Part shown: piece after piece, positions 34,736 through 46,901 of the stretch | Layout of the letters: the number at the start of each line of letters is the position of its first letter | Position numbering within the stretch: the stretch's first letter is position 1 | Assembly (NCBI GenBank): GCA_015501075.1 | Contig: JADNYJ010000212.1 | Location: 1 to 63,036 of the forward strand | DNA from: Gymnopilus junonius | Taxonomy: Eukaryota; Basidiomycota; Agaricomycetes; Agaricales; Galerinaceae | Direction of reading: 5' to 3' | DNA: 63,036 bases | Position numbers and translations under genes: made by a program | The notes under the pieces: model-generated | The model's database searches: none | What the model was told of the DNA's origin: nothing | The model's input: only the letters and a program-made list of their open reading frames with translations

Positions 34736-35884
34736 GGCACACTTCAGCCAAATGAACAATGGGCAAATAATGATGAAATAATGATTTATACACAACCCAT
34801 CCTTCACAGTATCATAAAAGGTCATCCAGGTGCAAGTAACTTGAAGATTCAGGAAGATATTATGTGGCCCTTGGTGGAGGATCCACTTTTTATTCCTTAT
34901 GGGATTGCTGCCATTCAACATTTTCTGAACTTTAGAGGTGTTCCTGAGGATGGCATCTGTTCCTTGGACTCTCTATCATGGAAAGAGGTATGAGGATCCT
35001 TGTCTAGCTTTCATTGATTGTTGTCACTTAATCTGAATAGGTTCAGATACCATTTAACTATGAGTTTGGAAGTTATGAACTTCAGCAAGGGTCTAAAACT
35101 GTAAGCACTTGCTTCTTCCCCTTAGCCCTTTTTGCTTAGCTGTTGTTGTGAAGGGCACACTGCCATACACTAGTGGTGAAATCCTTTCTGGTTCCACTTA
35201 TTATCTAATAGAAACAGAGGAATCCATGCTCCATCATCATGCTGTGCATGACCTTGAATCATTTTTTTGGGTCCTTGTCTATATCTGTTTAACCTGCAAT
35301 GGCCCTGGTGGAAAACGTAGAGAGGAGCTTGTCAGTGAAGAAGCAAGTGCTGCACACAAGGGTCTTCAAACAGTTGTGTTTTGCTTTTTGATGCTGACAT
35401 GGAAACACTGTGCACAAACAAGCAAGAAATTTTCAAGTGTCCCAAGGATTTCAAGATGTACCTTTTGGACAGATTCCACCCTTATTTTGATCCCTTGAAA
35501 GAAATGGTCTCCGAGTGGTTCAGTCTGCTCCAACTTGCATTTCGGTATTGTTCATTTGAGTATGCCAACATTCATGAACTCGCCACTGAAGTTATTGAAA
35601 GGGCAATTGATCAGATAGATAACAAGGTCCTGGATGAAATCACTGATGCAGGTAAAAAGGTGCTGGTGAACAGGGCTCAAGAGATTGCTCAAATTGAAGC
35701 AGCCAATCATCGGGCACTCCATACTGCAGGTGGTGGTATGAATCAATCAAAGGGTGAGAGCAGTCAAGGTAAACAGTCATGGAAAATATCCCCTCCCAGC
35801 CAGAATCACCACCAGCAGATGTCACACAAGTCTGCCGATCCTCCTGAATTGCCAACACCAAAGACAAAGCAGTTGAAGTATTAG
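34736..35884 (+). pseudogene. FunK1-type protein kinase fragment lacking the catalytic core
   Basis: The C-terminal part of a fungus-specific FunK1 kinase is readable: GTLPYTSGEIL (about 35150), HDLESFFWVLVYICLTCNGP (about 35245-35305), then a helical tail with LLQLAFRYCSFEYANIHELA (about 35525-35585) and a Gln/Ser-rich end at 35884. An upstream piece (34736-34985) reads IMWPLVEDPLFIPYGI and RGVPEDGICSLDSLSWKEV. The VAIK, HRD and DFG regions that should lie between them are absent, and the frame breaks around 35115 and 35400. Inactive remnant. Confidence 0.7.
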
Positions 35885-36139
35885 AAATAGTCTGAAACTC
35901 CGCTGCAATCCACCATTATGGACCTTATGTTGTTACATCAATCAACTTTAAATATCATTTCCTGCTTTGACTTAAATGCCTTTTCCTCTCAACTGTTGTA
36001 GATCTCATCCAGAGTGCTTGTTCACAAATGACAACGACATAAGTTAAGCAGTGAGCACTTTGCATTGCTGTGCCCGAGAAATATTATGCAGGTCCAAGTC
36101 AATACATATGAAATACAACCTCAATGCCCATAAATACCA

Positions 36140-39100
36140 TCAGTTGATTGCATCCGCCACCATCTCCAAAATATCCCTCGTTGACTTTCCAACGTTCTTC
36201 ACATCCTTCGCTATTGATTGCCATACCGGCGAATGATGAGGCTCAGCAACGACCGCCTTGGTTCGTACAACCTCTCGTTGTTCCTCAGTCCCGTGCTGCC
36301 GCTCGAACTTGAGCCACCAAGCCCAAATATCACCAAGATCAGGATCGGTGGCTGTCGCTCTCCCAAACCAATCTCTCGCTCTCTCAATGTTCCGATCTGC
36401 CCAGAGCACCCTCGCGACTGTACACACCACCAACGGGCTATCCTTCGTCTTTCTCAGAGCATCAACGCTCTTTGTCTTGCGCGATGCCCGAGGTTCAGCC
36501 CAGAGAGCGATTGACCATAGTAGGCCAGATGAAGGACACTCTTGCAAAGCACGAGAAAGCATCGCTTTAGCCTGTGCACCACCACCTGATCGCTCTTCGA
36601 CACCGACAGCCTCAGCCCAGAGCTGCTCATTCGCGGGGTTAACGAGACGGGCTTTTTCGAGGAGAGATCGGGATTTGATGCTCCTCCCATCGGCTTCCTC
36701 CAGTCGGCTGGCAAGAATCCAGAGGACGGGTTCCTTGGGGACCGCTTTGACACCTGCAGCAAGGGAAGCACGAGCAGCTGTAATGTTACCGGCGGCTTGA
36801 TGAATCTGTCCTTGGATCATATAGAGTTTGGCGAATTTAGGGAACTTCTTGAGAGCCGTGGCAAGGGTGTCTAGAGCTGTCTCCATTTGACCTTGCTGGT
36901 GCTCAAACACGGCCGACTTCATCCAAATCTAGCGGGACAAAAGGTCAGCTAAATGAACAAGACGGAAAAAGGATGAAAACGTACACGCTCGGTATCTGCA
37001 ACAGTTCGTGCACGAATCAATAGTTCTCTTGCAACACCATATTCACCATTTTCTGCCTCCAATTTGACAGCCGCCAGCCAAATCTGTTCGCTTTCCGGAT
37101 TCGCGACGAAAGCGCGCTCGAGGACTTCTCGGGCACCTGGAACATCTCCAGCAAGCCATTTCTCCTTGGCAGCCATGAGCCAAAGAACTTCTGCTTGAGG
37201 ACAATGGACTACGGCTCGACTGAGAATGGCATTGAGGGACTCTCTGAGAAAAGTGTATCAACACCCTGACATATAACCGACAGAAGTAGAACACTAACCT
37301 TGTCCCATGAGCTTTCTCCAATTCTGCAGCCTTCCTCCAGAGACTTCGCTTATCAGGATAAACCTTCAAGGCATATGCCAAGATTGCCCGAGCAGAACCA
37401 TACATACTCCTGGCTTCTGCACTCTCGGCATCGCTGACCCATGTATCCAGTCTATCCTCCTCTTCAATGTCCATTGCAATTGTGGCTTTTACAATTGCTT
37501 CACATGTTCGAGGACTGCCTTCCGTCTCGCACTTTTCTGCCTCCTTCAACCATTGATCTCTGGTCAATAATACTTGGTGCCTTCGAAGCTCTCGCACAGC
37601 TGCTTCAATAGTCTTATCGACCACCTCCAGCTCTTTATTACGCTGTTCCAGCGTTTTTGATGGCAAGCTCGCCTCTTGTTCCAGAAGACGGCCAGCAGCA
37701 ATCCAAATCTCATGTGAGGTAGGGACAGCTTTTCGAGCTTTGTTCAGCACAGCTTTGGCCTTTTCAGGAGTTTCCAAACGGGCCAGAGCGAGCCAGAGTT
37801 CAACAGAGAGCGGAATGACTTCCACTGCGCGGGCAAGGAGGATACGAGCATCTGACGCGGAGTCTTCAAGGTTAACAGTTTCCTTCCACAGACGGACCGA
37901 GTTGGGAATGTGTTCCAGTGCTTTCCGTAAAACTCTCTTTTTCGCCTTGACATCGTGTTCAAGTTCGGCGGCCTTGAGCCATATTTTGACACTTTGACCG
38001 ACATGCTGTACGGCGTTGGCGAGTATGATCTTCGCATCCTCGTTGTTCTGGACAGAAATATTAGTGAAAAGTAAATTTAGAGAGCTTGAAGTTGAGAAAA
38101 CGTACGTGTAATCGAGCTGCCTCTAACCAAACATCCTCGCTCTTAGAGCACTGCTCACAACCTTGCTTAATTATTTTGCGGGCAGCAACCATCCTTCCAG
38201 CATGTTCCTCTAGACAAGCAGCTGCGATCCATCCAGGTGCGTGTTTCGGATTCGACTTGACAAGCGAATCAAAGAGCATTCGAGCGCGCTTTATATCACC
38301 AATCTCAGCGTCCGATTTGATTATGACGCTATCAAGGGATGTGAGATAGCCCTTTGGATCGACAGAAGTCGACGTTCCAGAGGTAGCTGTACCAGAAATC
38401 TACAAGTGCGATCAGTAAAGAAAATGAAAATGCTAACGGTAAGGCTCACTTGATCAAGCTTAAGAGATAGAATCTTGTCTCGAGCTTGGCCAATTTCGAC
38501 AAAGTTCGTCAGAGCACCAGAATCCGCAGGCGTTTCAAATCCTCCAGACTAGGCAAACAGGAAATTAGAATCACGGATGAATAGATAAAACACAGAAAAC
38601 ATGCCTGTTGTTGCCTCACATCCAAAGCATTCTCATACTCTGACTTACTTCGATCTCCAACAATAACACTGTCGGGGACCGCATATGACCTTTCCTCTCT
38701 CTTTCTCTTCTTCCTCGTCAAATTTCCGACCTCTGGAATGTTTTCCCATTCCTCATCTGTCACAGCAGTTAAGCCGCGTTTGAGGTCAGCGAATTGTTGC
38801 TGAATTTTGGGTCGCTCTGCTCGATGTTTGGCTAGAGCAGCTTGCTCTGCCGCCTCTCTGTAGAAAAAGGAAAAAGACATGAAATCAGGTATTCAGAAAG
38901 GAGGTCCGAGACTAACCATGAGACAACCCACCTCCTGGCCCGCCTCCTAGAATCCATAGCGTCGTCAATGCTCTCGTAGATTTTGTCCGCTTCTTCGTCA
39001 TCTTGCTCGTAAGTTGTGCCAGCAAAAAGACCATATTCGTTGTCGGGATCTTGGAATTGGTCAGGATCAATTTCGACATCTTCACCACGTCTTGCTTGCG

Positions 39101-39359
39101 CTTCGCTAGATAGAACTTAAATCAGGAAGTTGTCCGAGGTTGATAAAGAAGTTCAACATACGCAATGACTTCAGCAGATGGCCCTTCTCTGGCAGGACCG
39201 ATATCAGAACGTGTGGTAAATCCAGAAGCACTAACGAGGAAAATTAGTATGAGAGTTTAACCATGGGCAAGATACGTACCCTCGACCAAGACCAGCGACG
39301 TATGACGCGGGGGCTGGCATAGACAAGAATGCCAGCTTGTTGGGTTTCTTGGAGGCCAT
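36140..39359 (-). CDS. PRP6: Pre-mRNA splicing factor Prp6/Prp1 (U4/U6.U5 tri-snRNP)
   Basis: HAT/TPR-repeat scaffold that bridges U5 and U4/U6 snRNPs. Nine exons fit in phase: 39359-39280, 39230-39162, 39105-38932, 38857-38605, 38548-38450, 38399-38106, 38047-37299, 37243-36985, 36928-36140; 921 residues, the normal length. The N-terminus has [20 protein letters not shown] and [19 protein letters not shown], characteristic of PRP1_N. Then come the conserved [14 protein letters not shown] and [18 protein letters not shown], and a long run of HAT repeats (for example [35 protein letters not shown]). The intron after exon 4 begins GCATGT, a GC-AG intron. No defects seen. Confidence 0.95.
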
Positions 39360-39731
39360 GGCTAGTGAATTCGGAGGAGGAGGAGGTGGTGGTTCTGCAC
39401 TAAATCCGAGTCGCAAGTCACTAGCGGACCGGCCTTTTGTGACTCGTACGTCACACTCCCTAGATGACATACCTTTGTCCAACTCGGAGATCCCCACTCC
39501 CTCCGATACATCAGATAGTGAAGTGTTCCCGGAAGTCTGTCGTAACTCAGGATCGTCTGCGTGCTTTGCAGGATCGCTATGAATATCTCGCTTCATCTGT
39601 CGCCCATATCCTGCGTAATAAACTTGCTCTCTTATCCTACGGCCGCGTCAAATGTGAATTGCAGCTTTTACCCCCAATGCCAAATCTGGAGTCACTTAGT
39701 TAAGTTCCACAATCATCATACCGTAAGGGGT

Positions 39732-40919
39732 CTACATCCATCCCCAGAAGGCTGCCGTGCCAACTACCCTGACTTGCGAACTCAACCCATATCGGGCATC
39801 CTCCGGCGTCTCAAGAGTGATGCATACCTTCCCCGTTATATCGAAATCAATCAAGCGCCAACGGTGCGCACGGCCACGCCGAGGACAGACAACATTGTGA
39901 GTGGCGCGGATCCGGACGACATTACGATCCCTAAGATCTCTATGCAGGATTCCAGTGGCACATACATCGCGCACAAGATCGCGCATGTCACTGCCGACGG
40001 CGATGTGAGCAAATCGCCGGTAAAGAAAGACAAAAAAGACCTACTCGAGCTCTTCCTCCTCGCGTTCTCTTGCATAATACATGGGCGTATGTTTTGACAG
40101 ACATAAGACCTGCTCAACTTCTCTAGCACGAGGACGCATATCAAAGGGTCTGATGGAGAGGATCGCCATTTATTCCATGGTCATCCACTCTTCCAACCAG
40201 CTTCATCCTCAAAATATTTCTTAACATCCGGAGAGTCATCAGGAAGGTGCGATCGGAATCTGACTGGGGCGGGTATATCGTGATATTTTCGCAAGGCTTG
40301 ATATACACACAGCTGCCTTTGGCGTCCAAACATTCTTTCATTGCAAGTGAAGAACCGAAGCAGCGAGGAGTTACGACTCCTTCGTATCTTCTTCACGAAC
40401 GACTGCTCATAAACCAAGCCTCGCCCAAGGTCCTGCTGTATTTTGGCTTCACTAATTTGATGCAGAAGTCGGGAAGGTTCAAGTCTGCCGTGTTGTTAAT
40501 GACCAGAGCAGAGTATGCGAGACTGACTCTTCCTTCAGATATGCTACTGGTGAGCTCGAGCTCGAGATGAGCACCATTCTTCAGAAGAGGAAGAGGCGCC
40601 CAGCTTTCATTTCGAGGCAAGGAAACGTATTTTCGGACTAGGCGAGGTGCTGGAAACGACTGAGACCGAGAAAGTGTAATTTCTGCTGGATTTTCGTCGG
40701 ATGAGCCTAGTCCATGTATCGTCAAAGGACTATACGTTGAAATATCAGGCTATCAAGATAGAAATTCGGGTGAGTTGGGCGGATGGAAACAATTAAAAGT
40801 CTGACCGAGCATCCTTTGGAACAATTACTGGCATTCAGAAAGTAAGAGCTCATCGTTCCTCCTGAGGGGTGATGCTGGTTGGACTTGAACCAAACTGACC
40901 AAACAATCCGGCCATTCAA
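39732..40919 (-). CDS. Protein kinase-like gene, possibly degenerate
   Basis: N-lobe features (40725-40393): SSISEGRVSLAYSALV as a glycine-loop-like strand and FCIKLVKPKYSRTL with the ATP-binding Lys. Further down the strand is a short CNERMFGRQRQ segment. C-lobe features (39986-39732): GILHRDLRDRNVVRI (HRD loop) and RWRLIDFDITGK (DFD in place of DFG). The pieces lie in different frames and need introns near 40390 and 40100 that I could not place cleanly, so it may be damaged. It lies upstream of PRP6 on the same strand. It resembles basidiomycete-expanded kinase-like families, not a named kinase. Confidence 0.5.
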
Positions 40920-41092
40920 CTCCTGAGTCCTCAGTGGTCAGACCAAATCTCAAGCGGAAGATGCTAATTCTACACCTAATATACAGAGCCAAACCGAGAG
41001 AGGAAAAGAAAAAAAAACCCAGTAAAAGGAAACAAACGAAAGGGAAAAACATGGTGAAATAAGTTCAACGAAAATGCACAGAAACCTATTCA

Positions 41093-42742
41093 CTATGAAG
41101 AGTTGTGTCGAGTACGTCGCGCCTGATCCCCATATGGAGGTGGTAGTTCCCGTACAGTACCAGCATCTTCATGTTGAAAAACAGCTCCTGTATCAACCGA
41201 CCCTCCCCTTGCCACCATAGGCGGTCTACGCGCAGTGCCGGATTGCGACGCTTCCAAAAGTTTCCCAGAACGTCTAATGGAAGTCGTTGGGAAATTGACA
41301 AATCCCTGGTTGGACGGCGGTCGATCAGTCCTGGATTGCACCCCACGGTCCCCTGAGTAAGGTAAAGCTACCAAAGTAGCGGTCGGCGAGCTTTCGGCAG
41401 GGGATGACAACTCAGACCTTGAGTTTTGAAGATCCTGCAATGCCAGCGCCGCCTTCCTTGATGCCGGAAGAGTATGTGATGGTGGTTCTAAGTAGTTGGT
41501 GATGGACAACATCTTTGTCTCGGTTCCAATGAACTGAGTTGGAGTGTTTTGGCCTCTTCGGCTTCTGTTTCTTGTCGGCACTTCCGCACGAAATAGAAAC
41601 CCGCAACTCCCAGGCCGATTATGAAAAGAAGGAGGAGAGTGACTACTACTGCAATGACAACTGCCTGATGGTGCTTCTGAGCTTGACTAGATGCCTTTGC
41701 AGCTGCAGCCTGCTGTCGAATTAGGGTCGAATTGCCGCTTGAGCTGACGAGCCCAACGCAGTCCGTATCGTTGCTACCTATCGTGGTCACAATTGGAGTA
41801 CCAGAAGCCCACCGACCTGTTCTATAATGGGAAATAGGATAAGTTTGACATGATGTAGCAACGTTATTTATACTTACACATCACTAATGGCCGCTATTCA
41901 CGGGGAATGTTCGTGAATCAGCCATGGGTCAACTTAACATGATAGACCATCACTCACCAACGAGCTGACTGCTGGGATTGGCACGATCAATGAAAGTGAA
42001 CGTGTCAAGACCAAAAGGCATGGTCACGTTTGTAACGACAGGCGAGTTGGGCTGAAGAAGTGTTACATTGTAAGGTGGGGCACCACCTTCCACCGTCAAC
42101 CCCCACGGTTGGCAAGTGGTAAGCTTATCCGTAACATTGACAGTGACAGTAAAGGCCGGTGTTGTCTGTGGAGTCACAACACAGTTGGTCGTTTGCCCGG
42201 CTAATATAGGATCAGCTGGGTGATGGAATGATACATGAATGTGTTATTACTCACGAATGACTGTCAGAATCTGTGGCGGGACGCCTCCTGCGCTGCCATT
42301 GGCGTCAACAACGCTCAGTACCAAATGAGAACCTGTCGTTCTGTCAGTTGACAAAGCTTGGAACAGCGTCATGAATATACTTACCTACGGGCTGAGTGAC
42401 AGTCCATTTAAGATTATTCTCGTCCGTCCCAATGAACGTGGTCACCGGAGTCGCATCCACTGCGAAAGATATCATGTAATACGGTGGCGTGCCACTGGTA
42501 GCGTTCGTGGTGACATTAGCGGATTTTACGACGATGCCTAGTGGCAAGCATGTTGGTATAGAAGTAGATAAAGCCTTGAAAGAGATTATATGATAAATAG
42601 ACGAAAAGAAGCCATGCGAATAAATAGGCACCTCGTTTGTAAAACCCCATTGAAACAAGCCATGTGTTTGAGCCAGTGACGGCCCTACCAAGCTTGTAAG
42701 GATGACCCAGAACGCGAGTAATTGACCAAAAAGAATAGGCAT
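41093..42742 (-). CDS. Single-pass membrane protein with Thr/Asn-rich ectodomain
   Basis: Start ATG 42742. A signal peptide (MPILFGQLLAFWVILTSLVG, cleavage near SLAQT) precedes two repeats of about 100 residues with TCLPLGIVVKSANVTTNATS and TCQPWGLTVEGGAPPYNVTL: Cys, then GGxPPY, with NxT sites. A membrane helix follows (VVIAVVVTLLLLFIIGLGVA, about 41670), then basic FYFVRKCR and a Ser/Pro-rich cytoplasmic tail ending in PPPYGDQARRTRHNSS (stop 41093). Introns separate the repeats. The helix frame and the tail frame differ by one base at about 41530-41590 with no splice sites between them, so there is a real or sequencing indel. A cell-surface role is inferred; ligand unknown. Confidence 0.7.
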
Positions 42743-42949
42743 CTTGAAACGAAGGAGTGACACTGAAAGAGCGTGAAAAAGACAGATGTCCAGCACCACC
42801 ACTGAAATATGGAACAGCAAAGAAAGGGGAAAGAAAAACCGAAGAAGAGAAACAGAAGAGGAGCCTGCTCCTTTCGAAGGAAGCCTTTGAGTGGAAAAGG
42901 ATCAGTTGGTCAATATACAGCATCTTGAAAAAATGATATTATGATACTT

Positions 42950-43655
42950 ACAACTAAAGCTGTTCGGATGCCAGTGTACTAGTACTGCCCTCTTGCACAA
43001 CGAAGTGGATGTGCAGAATAGAGGTGAGGCCACCTAACTTGGGTCTAGTCGTGTGAATTTCTGTAGTAAACAGTATGAGAGCTAGAAACTGTCAGTTTCT
43101 CTGCATCTGTCAGGTGTATGTCTAGATCAAATGGCTTTAACATATGTTCCGAAGTTAATTTTCCAGCCTATAGTAAAGAAACCAGCTGGCCAATCACGGT
43201 GAGCGATAGAGTGTCATTTTCTTCTCGGAGAAGCTTCATCGTGATGGAGATCAAATTCAATCAAATTCATTCTCTTCAGGGTGATGACAGACTCCGTTCC
43301 TATACAATTTATCAACATCCAAGAGTCATGATCGTCACCAGCATGCTTAGAGCAAGGTTGTTCTCTTGGACTCCTCCACTATAGCTCAGTCCAGCGCTAT
43401 CCAGGACGGTAACCATAGAGCGAATTTGATCATGCCTGCTAAATGGGCAGGAGACGGAGACACCGGAGGTTGGTATGGGATACCTGGCATACCAAGTGTT
43501 CAATTCTTGACGATCTCCAGTGTGCAACATCAGATGTGAAGCTGGAACAGACAAAAACGATTTGATCCACTCGGAATACAGCAGATATTGGTCTGTGGAT
43601 ATTATATTCATAAGTAAGTTACTTCGACAGGAAGAAGGTATCCTGAAATACGTGT
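42950..43655. other. Intergenic, no feature seen
   Basis: No recognisable gene; scattered short chance frames only. Confidence 0.35.
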
Positions 43656-43659
43656 CGTC

Positions 43660-44429
43660 TTATATTTGAAATGGGGTAGGTCCTTGCGCTTCGTCTTTTA
43701 TAATCTGCTTGCCCAGGTTTGCGATTTGCTTGGGGACATTGCGTGAGGGGTTCTTCAAGCCGTTGTCAATAGCGGCGAGATTGGGGTAAGACCCTATCCC
43801 CAGAGGCACTCTATCCCATGTTATCACCCTCATACCAACACCCGCCAAAACGTGGGCACGAAGGTACGCGACCCAGTGAGCGACTACCTCGGAGTCCGCA
43901 TCCCAAGCTTTGATAACACGTTTGTGGACCTTTCTTTCAAAGTTCTCCTGCGACTTCTTGTGCACGAAAGGACTCCTTGGTACGGTCCAGAGGGTCCGTT
44001 GCGTGGGTAAGGGGACGACCTTTGATATCGGAATGCCCAGTGAGTATGCAGCATGCGTAGCAAAATGAGTGAAAAGATTGAGGAGAGGGATATGGTGTGA
44101 GCGAAAGTGAATGTTTGCTACAGGGATGTCGTGTGTTCGTGGATGGAAGAAAGGTTCGTGGACACTGCGACCGTGAATGAGGGTAGCGGCATACTGTTCC
44201 TCTGTAAAATCCATTGTGGTAGGGTCTAAAGGTTCGGTGAGGGGGAGCATGGCGGGATCATACTTGCGAACCGGCGCTTTAGGTTCTTGGCTGATTCTAA
44301 AAGGACCGGTAGGTGTATTGAATAAATAAATATAATTCATTGGGCTTACTGTGGTACATTGGTATTGGTGCTACTCCATCTCACAGACGCGGCAAGGTAT
44401 CTGCGAACCGACCGAGTAGCGACTTGCAT
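43660..44429 (-). CDS. RSM10: Mitochondrial small-subunit ribosomal protein uS10m
   Basis: Component of the mitochondrial 37S subunit. Two exons, 44429-44350 and 44296-43660, joined in phase; 238 residues. Exon 1 encodes a basic, Ser-rich N-terminus (MQVATRSVRRYLAASVRWSS), a likely mitochondrial targeting peptide. The S10 fold is visible in IHFRSHHIPLLNLFTHFATH, LPTQRTLWTVPRSPFVHKKS and KVHKRVIKAWDAD. The intron is 53 nt with a GTAAGC donor and TTTTAG acceptor. Intact. Confidence 0.93.
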
Positions 44430-44865
44430 GGTGGTCGGGAGCCAAAGTATTTTATGTTTCTCACGCTCAGTTTGACCTGCCTTCCCCGTCACCGTCACTG
44501 TCGTCCTTTACCTTGAATTCACTCTCGTTTCCTCATTTAACATGTCCTTGGGTGGAAAGCTTTGGATCTTCATGACATACTCTTCATTAGATTGTCAACA
44601 GCCCAATACGAAATCGCCTCTCCATAAATATTATTTCAACGGTTATTCCGTGCTGATCACGAACGTGGACATGCAGCGTTCAACAAGTTCAACAACAGCC
44701 TTGTGGATGCCATAGCCGCTCTTATTCCATCGCTATTACTATGAATGAGACGTGCAGCTCAGGGACCAGGGAATTTGGCTATGCTGTCTGCCAAATATAG
44801 GGCACTTAGACATGGCATCGCCATCGCGAATCCCCTATACTTAATCACACTCTGATACAGGGCTT
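44430..44865. other. Intergenic between uS10m and the PARP-like gene
   Basis: Divergent promoter region; no element recognised. An upstream exon of the PARP-like gene may end near 44864 (CAG before GGCTTGC). Confidence 0.3.
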
Positions 44866-44891
44866 GCATCGGCACTCAATTTAGGACCACC

Positions 44892-45845
44892 ATGTTACAT
44901 GCTGCTCTTGATGCCACGGGGCATGTTCATTTTCATACTTGCTATAATTCAGCAGTGGTAAGTCTCGTCGTCCTCTTTATATTTTTTCTCACTCAGAAGT
45001 GATAATCAACCACTTCAGAATCTGATACACGTTCCTCAAACAGACGAGGAATATCAAATCAGTATGCGATTTAACAAGCCTTATGTTACCTTCGCTCAAT
45101 CAGGAAAGTTGCACAGAAGTTCCTTGATGGGTGGAAGCATCCTCACAAAACTAAACCGACCATCAAGAACATCTTCTATGTGGCCTATTCATCGAATGGG
45201 CTGACACATCTAGGAAAGTTCAGTGATTACAGGTAAGTCTATTTAATACCACTCCAAATGACTAAAACTAATCCAAAGATGTAAAGTAATAAAGTGGGAA
45301 ATACCCAGATGCTCTTTCATGGAACTCGTCGAGCATGTAGAATTGCCGAAAGTCCCCACAACGTCACCGCTTGTTCTCGCAGTGACTGTAATCTATGCAA
45401 TATATTAAGAGGGTCCTATAACATGGAAAGGGCGAAAGGAGGTAATATACACTTCTGCTCACATTCGTTCAGCCGATCTGACAATTATTATACTGTGATC
45501 AGCGCGTATGTTCGGTCCAGGAATCTACTCGACTCTTGTTTCATCAAAGGCTGATGACTATTCAACAATATGGACAATGTTTTGCGTACTCGTGTCATGA
45601 TTGTCAATCATGTTGCCCTTGGAAGATCTAAAACGATGTATGAGGCGTCCCACGATATGCAACACGCACCTCATCTCTACAACTCGGTCAGTCCGTAATT
45701 TTTCTCCGTATCTGAAGTGCCTTTCAAACTTTACTAGGTCACCGCCGCGACGTATCCTGAAGGCGGTAAAGTAAATTATCATGAGGCAGTTGTTTATCGG
45801 GAAGACGCGATTTGTGCGAATGCGATTGTCGTCTATTCGATTTGA
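44892..45845 (+). CDS. PARP-like ADP-ribosyltransferase-domain protein
   Basis: Several short exons. Ordered segments: MLHAALDATGHVHFHTCYNS, DGWKHPHKTKPTIKNIFYVA (about 45132-45190), then MLFHGTRRACRI (about 45303-45340), which matches the HGT motif with the NAD-binding His of PARP folds. Next come two Cys pairs in CSRSDCNLC, SHSFSRSDNYY, which loosely fits the central SxKSDxY region, and NYHEAVVYREDAICAN (near 45770), where the Glu fits the end of the H-Y-E triad (LNYDExVVY in relatives). Stop at 45843-45845. The start may be further upstream. The central Tyr motif is poor, so catalysis is uncertain. Confidence 0.62.
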
Positions 45846-46016
45846 AGTCATGGTGTGGTATGGACATCTCAGTAGTAGGGACATAGTATGGGTAGTAACA
45901 TCGAATGTCATCATAAACGACGAGGCAAAAGATTGAAAAATCCATGAAATACCATGCAAAATACAGGCAATGACGGAAGGATAAATACAAGGGCGCTGCA
46001 CGCCCTATGTGGCTCT

Positions 46017-46449
46017 TCACTCGAATTGCTTTTCAAGATGCTGCCTAATAAGGCTCGATATTTCTCGCTTGACAGCAAGAGGCACGGAAGCTTGATATTT
46101 CTTTAGTAAATAAGTTAAAGAAAGACTACGAAAACTCATACTCTCTGCACGAGGAGCAACTTCCGCATGAAGCGTGGAGAACGAAAGCGGCTCCATATTT
46201 CTTGCCAGCTCTGAAAAGACGACATTAGTTCTCAATGGAGTAAAAATAGTCCACATGAGCTACCCTTGCTCTTGTGATGTACGTCGTCCGTCCACCGCTC
46301 TCGTTGAGCTTAGCCGCCATGGCAGCACGTATCCTGGTCCAAATTCATAAACAGTTTTCGAGGTCGGAGAAATTTTTATTCTTACTGTTCCCATTCTCCG
46401 GTCTCGACCAATCTACGACGGATTTGGGCGTAGAGAGTATCAATGGAAT
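46017..46449 (-). CDS. SUS1: Transcription and mRNA export factor SUS1/ENY2, one-base frameshift
   Basis: Shared subunit of the SAGA deubiquitinase module and the TREX-2 export complex. Exons found: 46449-46386 (SIDTLYAQIRRRLVETGEWE), 46333-46264 (IRAAMAAKLNESG), 46210-46142 (ELARNMEPLSFSTLHAEVAP) and 46090-46017 (SVPLAVKREISSLIRQHLEK plus QFE). The family has GWxDD after NESG. Here the second exon reads NESG, then GRTTY; the WTDDVHHKSK frame is present one base over. The exon is 70 nt where 71 would keep phase, so one base is missing near 46300. The first coding exon with the ATG could not be placed. Either a damaged gene or a sequence error. Confidence 0.8.
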
Positions 46450-46901
46450 CTGCGTGAAGCATGAGCCAACTGGATTGGGCATGGAAATAAATTAGTGGCA
46501 TAATAAAGGCATAGACGGAAGATACTTACATCTCGAGGCAGGTGTTTCAACGAGTATCCCGGCCTTTGAATTCCTGCCCTAGGTCACTGAGCCACAAAAG
46601 CGCTGAAGGAGGTAAATGCTTCCGTAGCACCGCGGAAGACAGTACTGGGCAAAGCGGTCAGAAAGGCTGGTATGTTGATTGCCCAGAAAGGAACACCACA
46701 CACCTAGGTATTCTCCCGCAAGCTCTCCTTTAAACACCCTGCCAGATTGTCCTTTGTAAGGAGGAGTGGTTGTGTTCACTCTCGACGTCGACTAATTAGG
46801 CCGAGGCCGATGAAGGTACCCGTGAGAATATTTGTCAGCGGCCAACCAATTTGCAACTTGCCTGCTCCGAGTCCCCAATCAATTCACGACCACCACCACG
46901 A

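Noticed and set aside
35115..35500. Functional kinase at the FunK1 locus
   Set aside because: VAIK, HRD and DFG motifs are absent in all frames examined between the flanking exons.
46579..46779. Minus-strand frame MNTTTPPYKGQSG... upstream of SUS1 as its first exon
   Set aside because: Could not be joined to the SUS1 exons in phase with acceptable splice sites, and the sequence is not SUS1-like.
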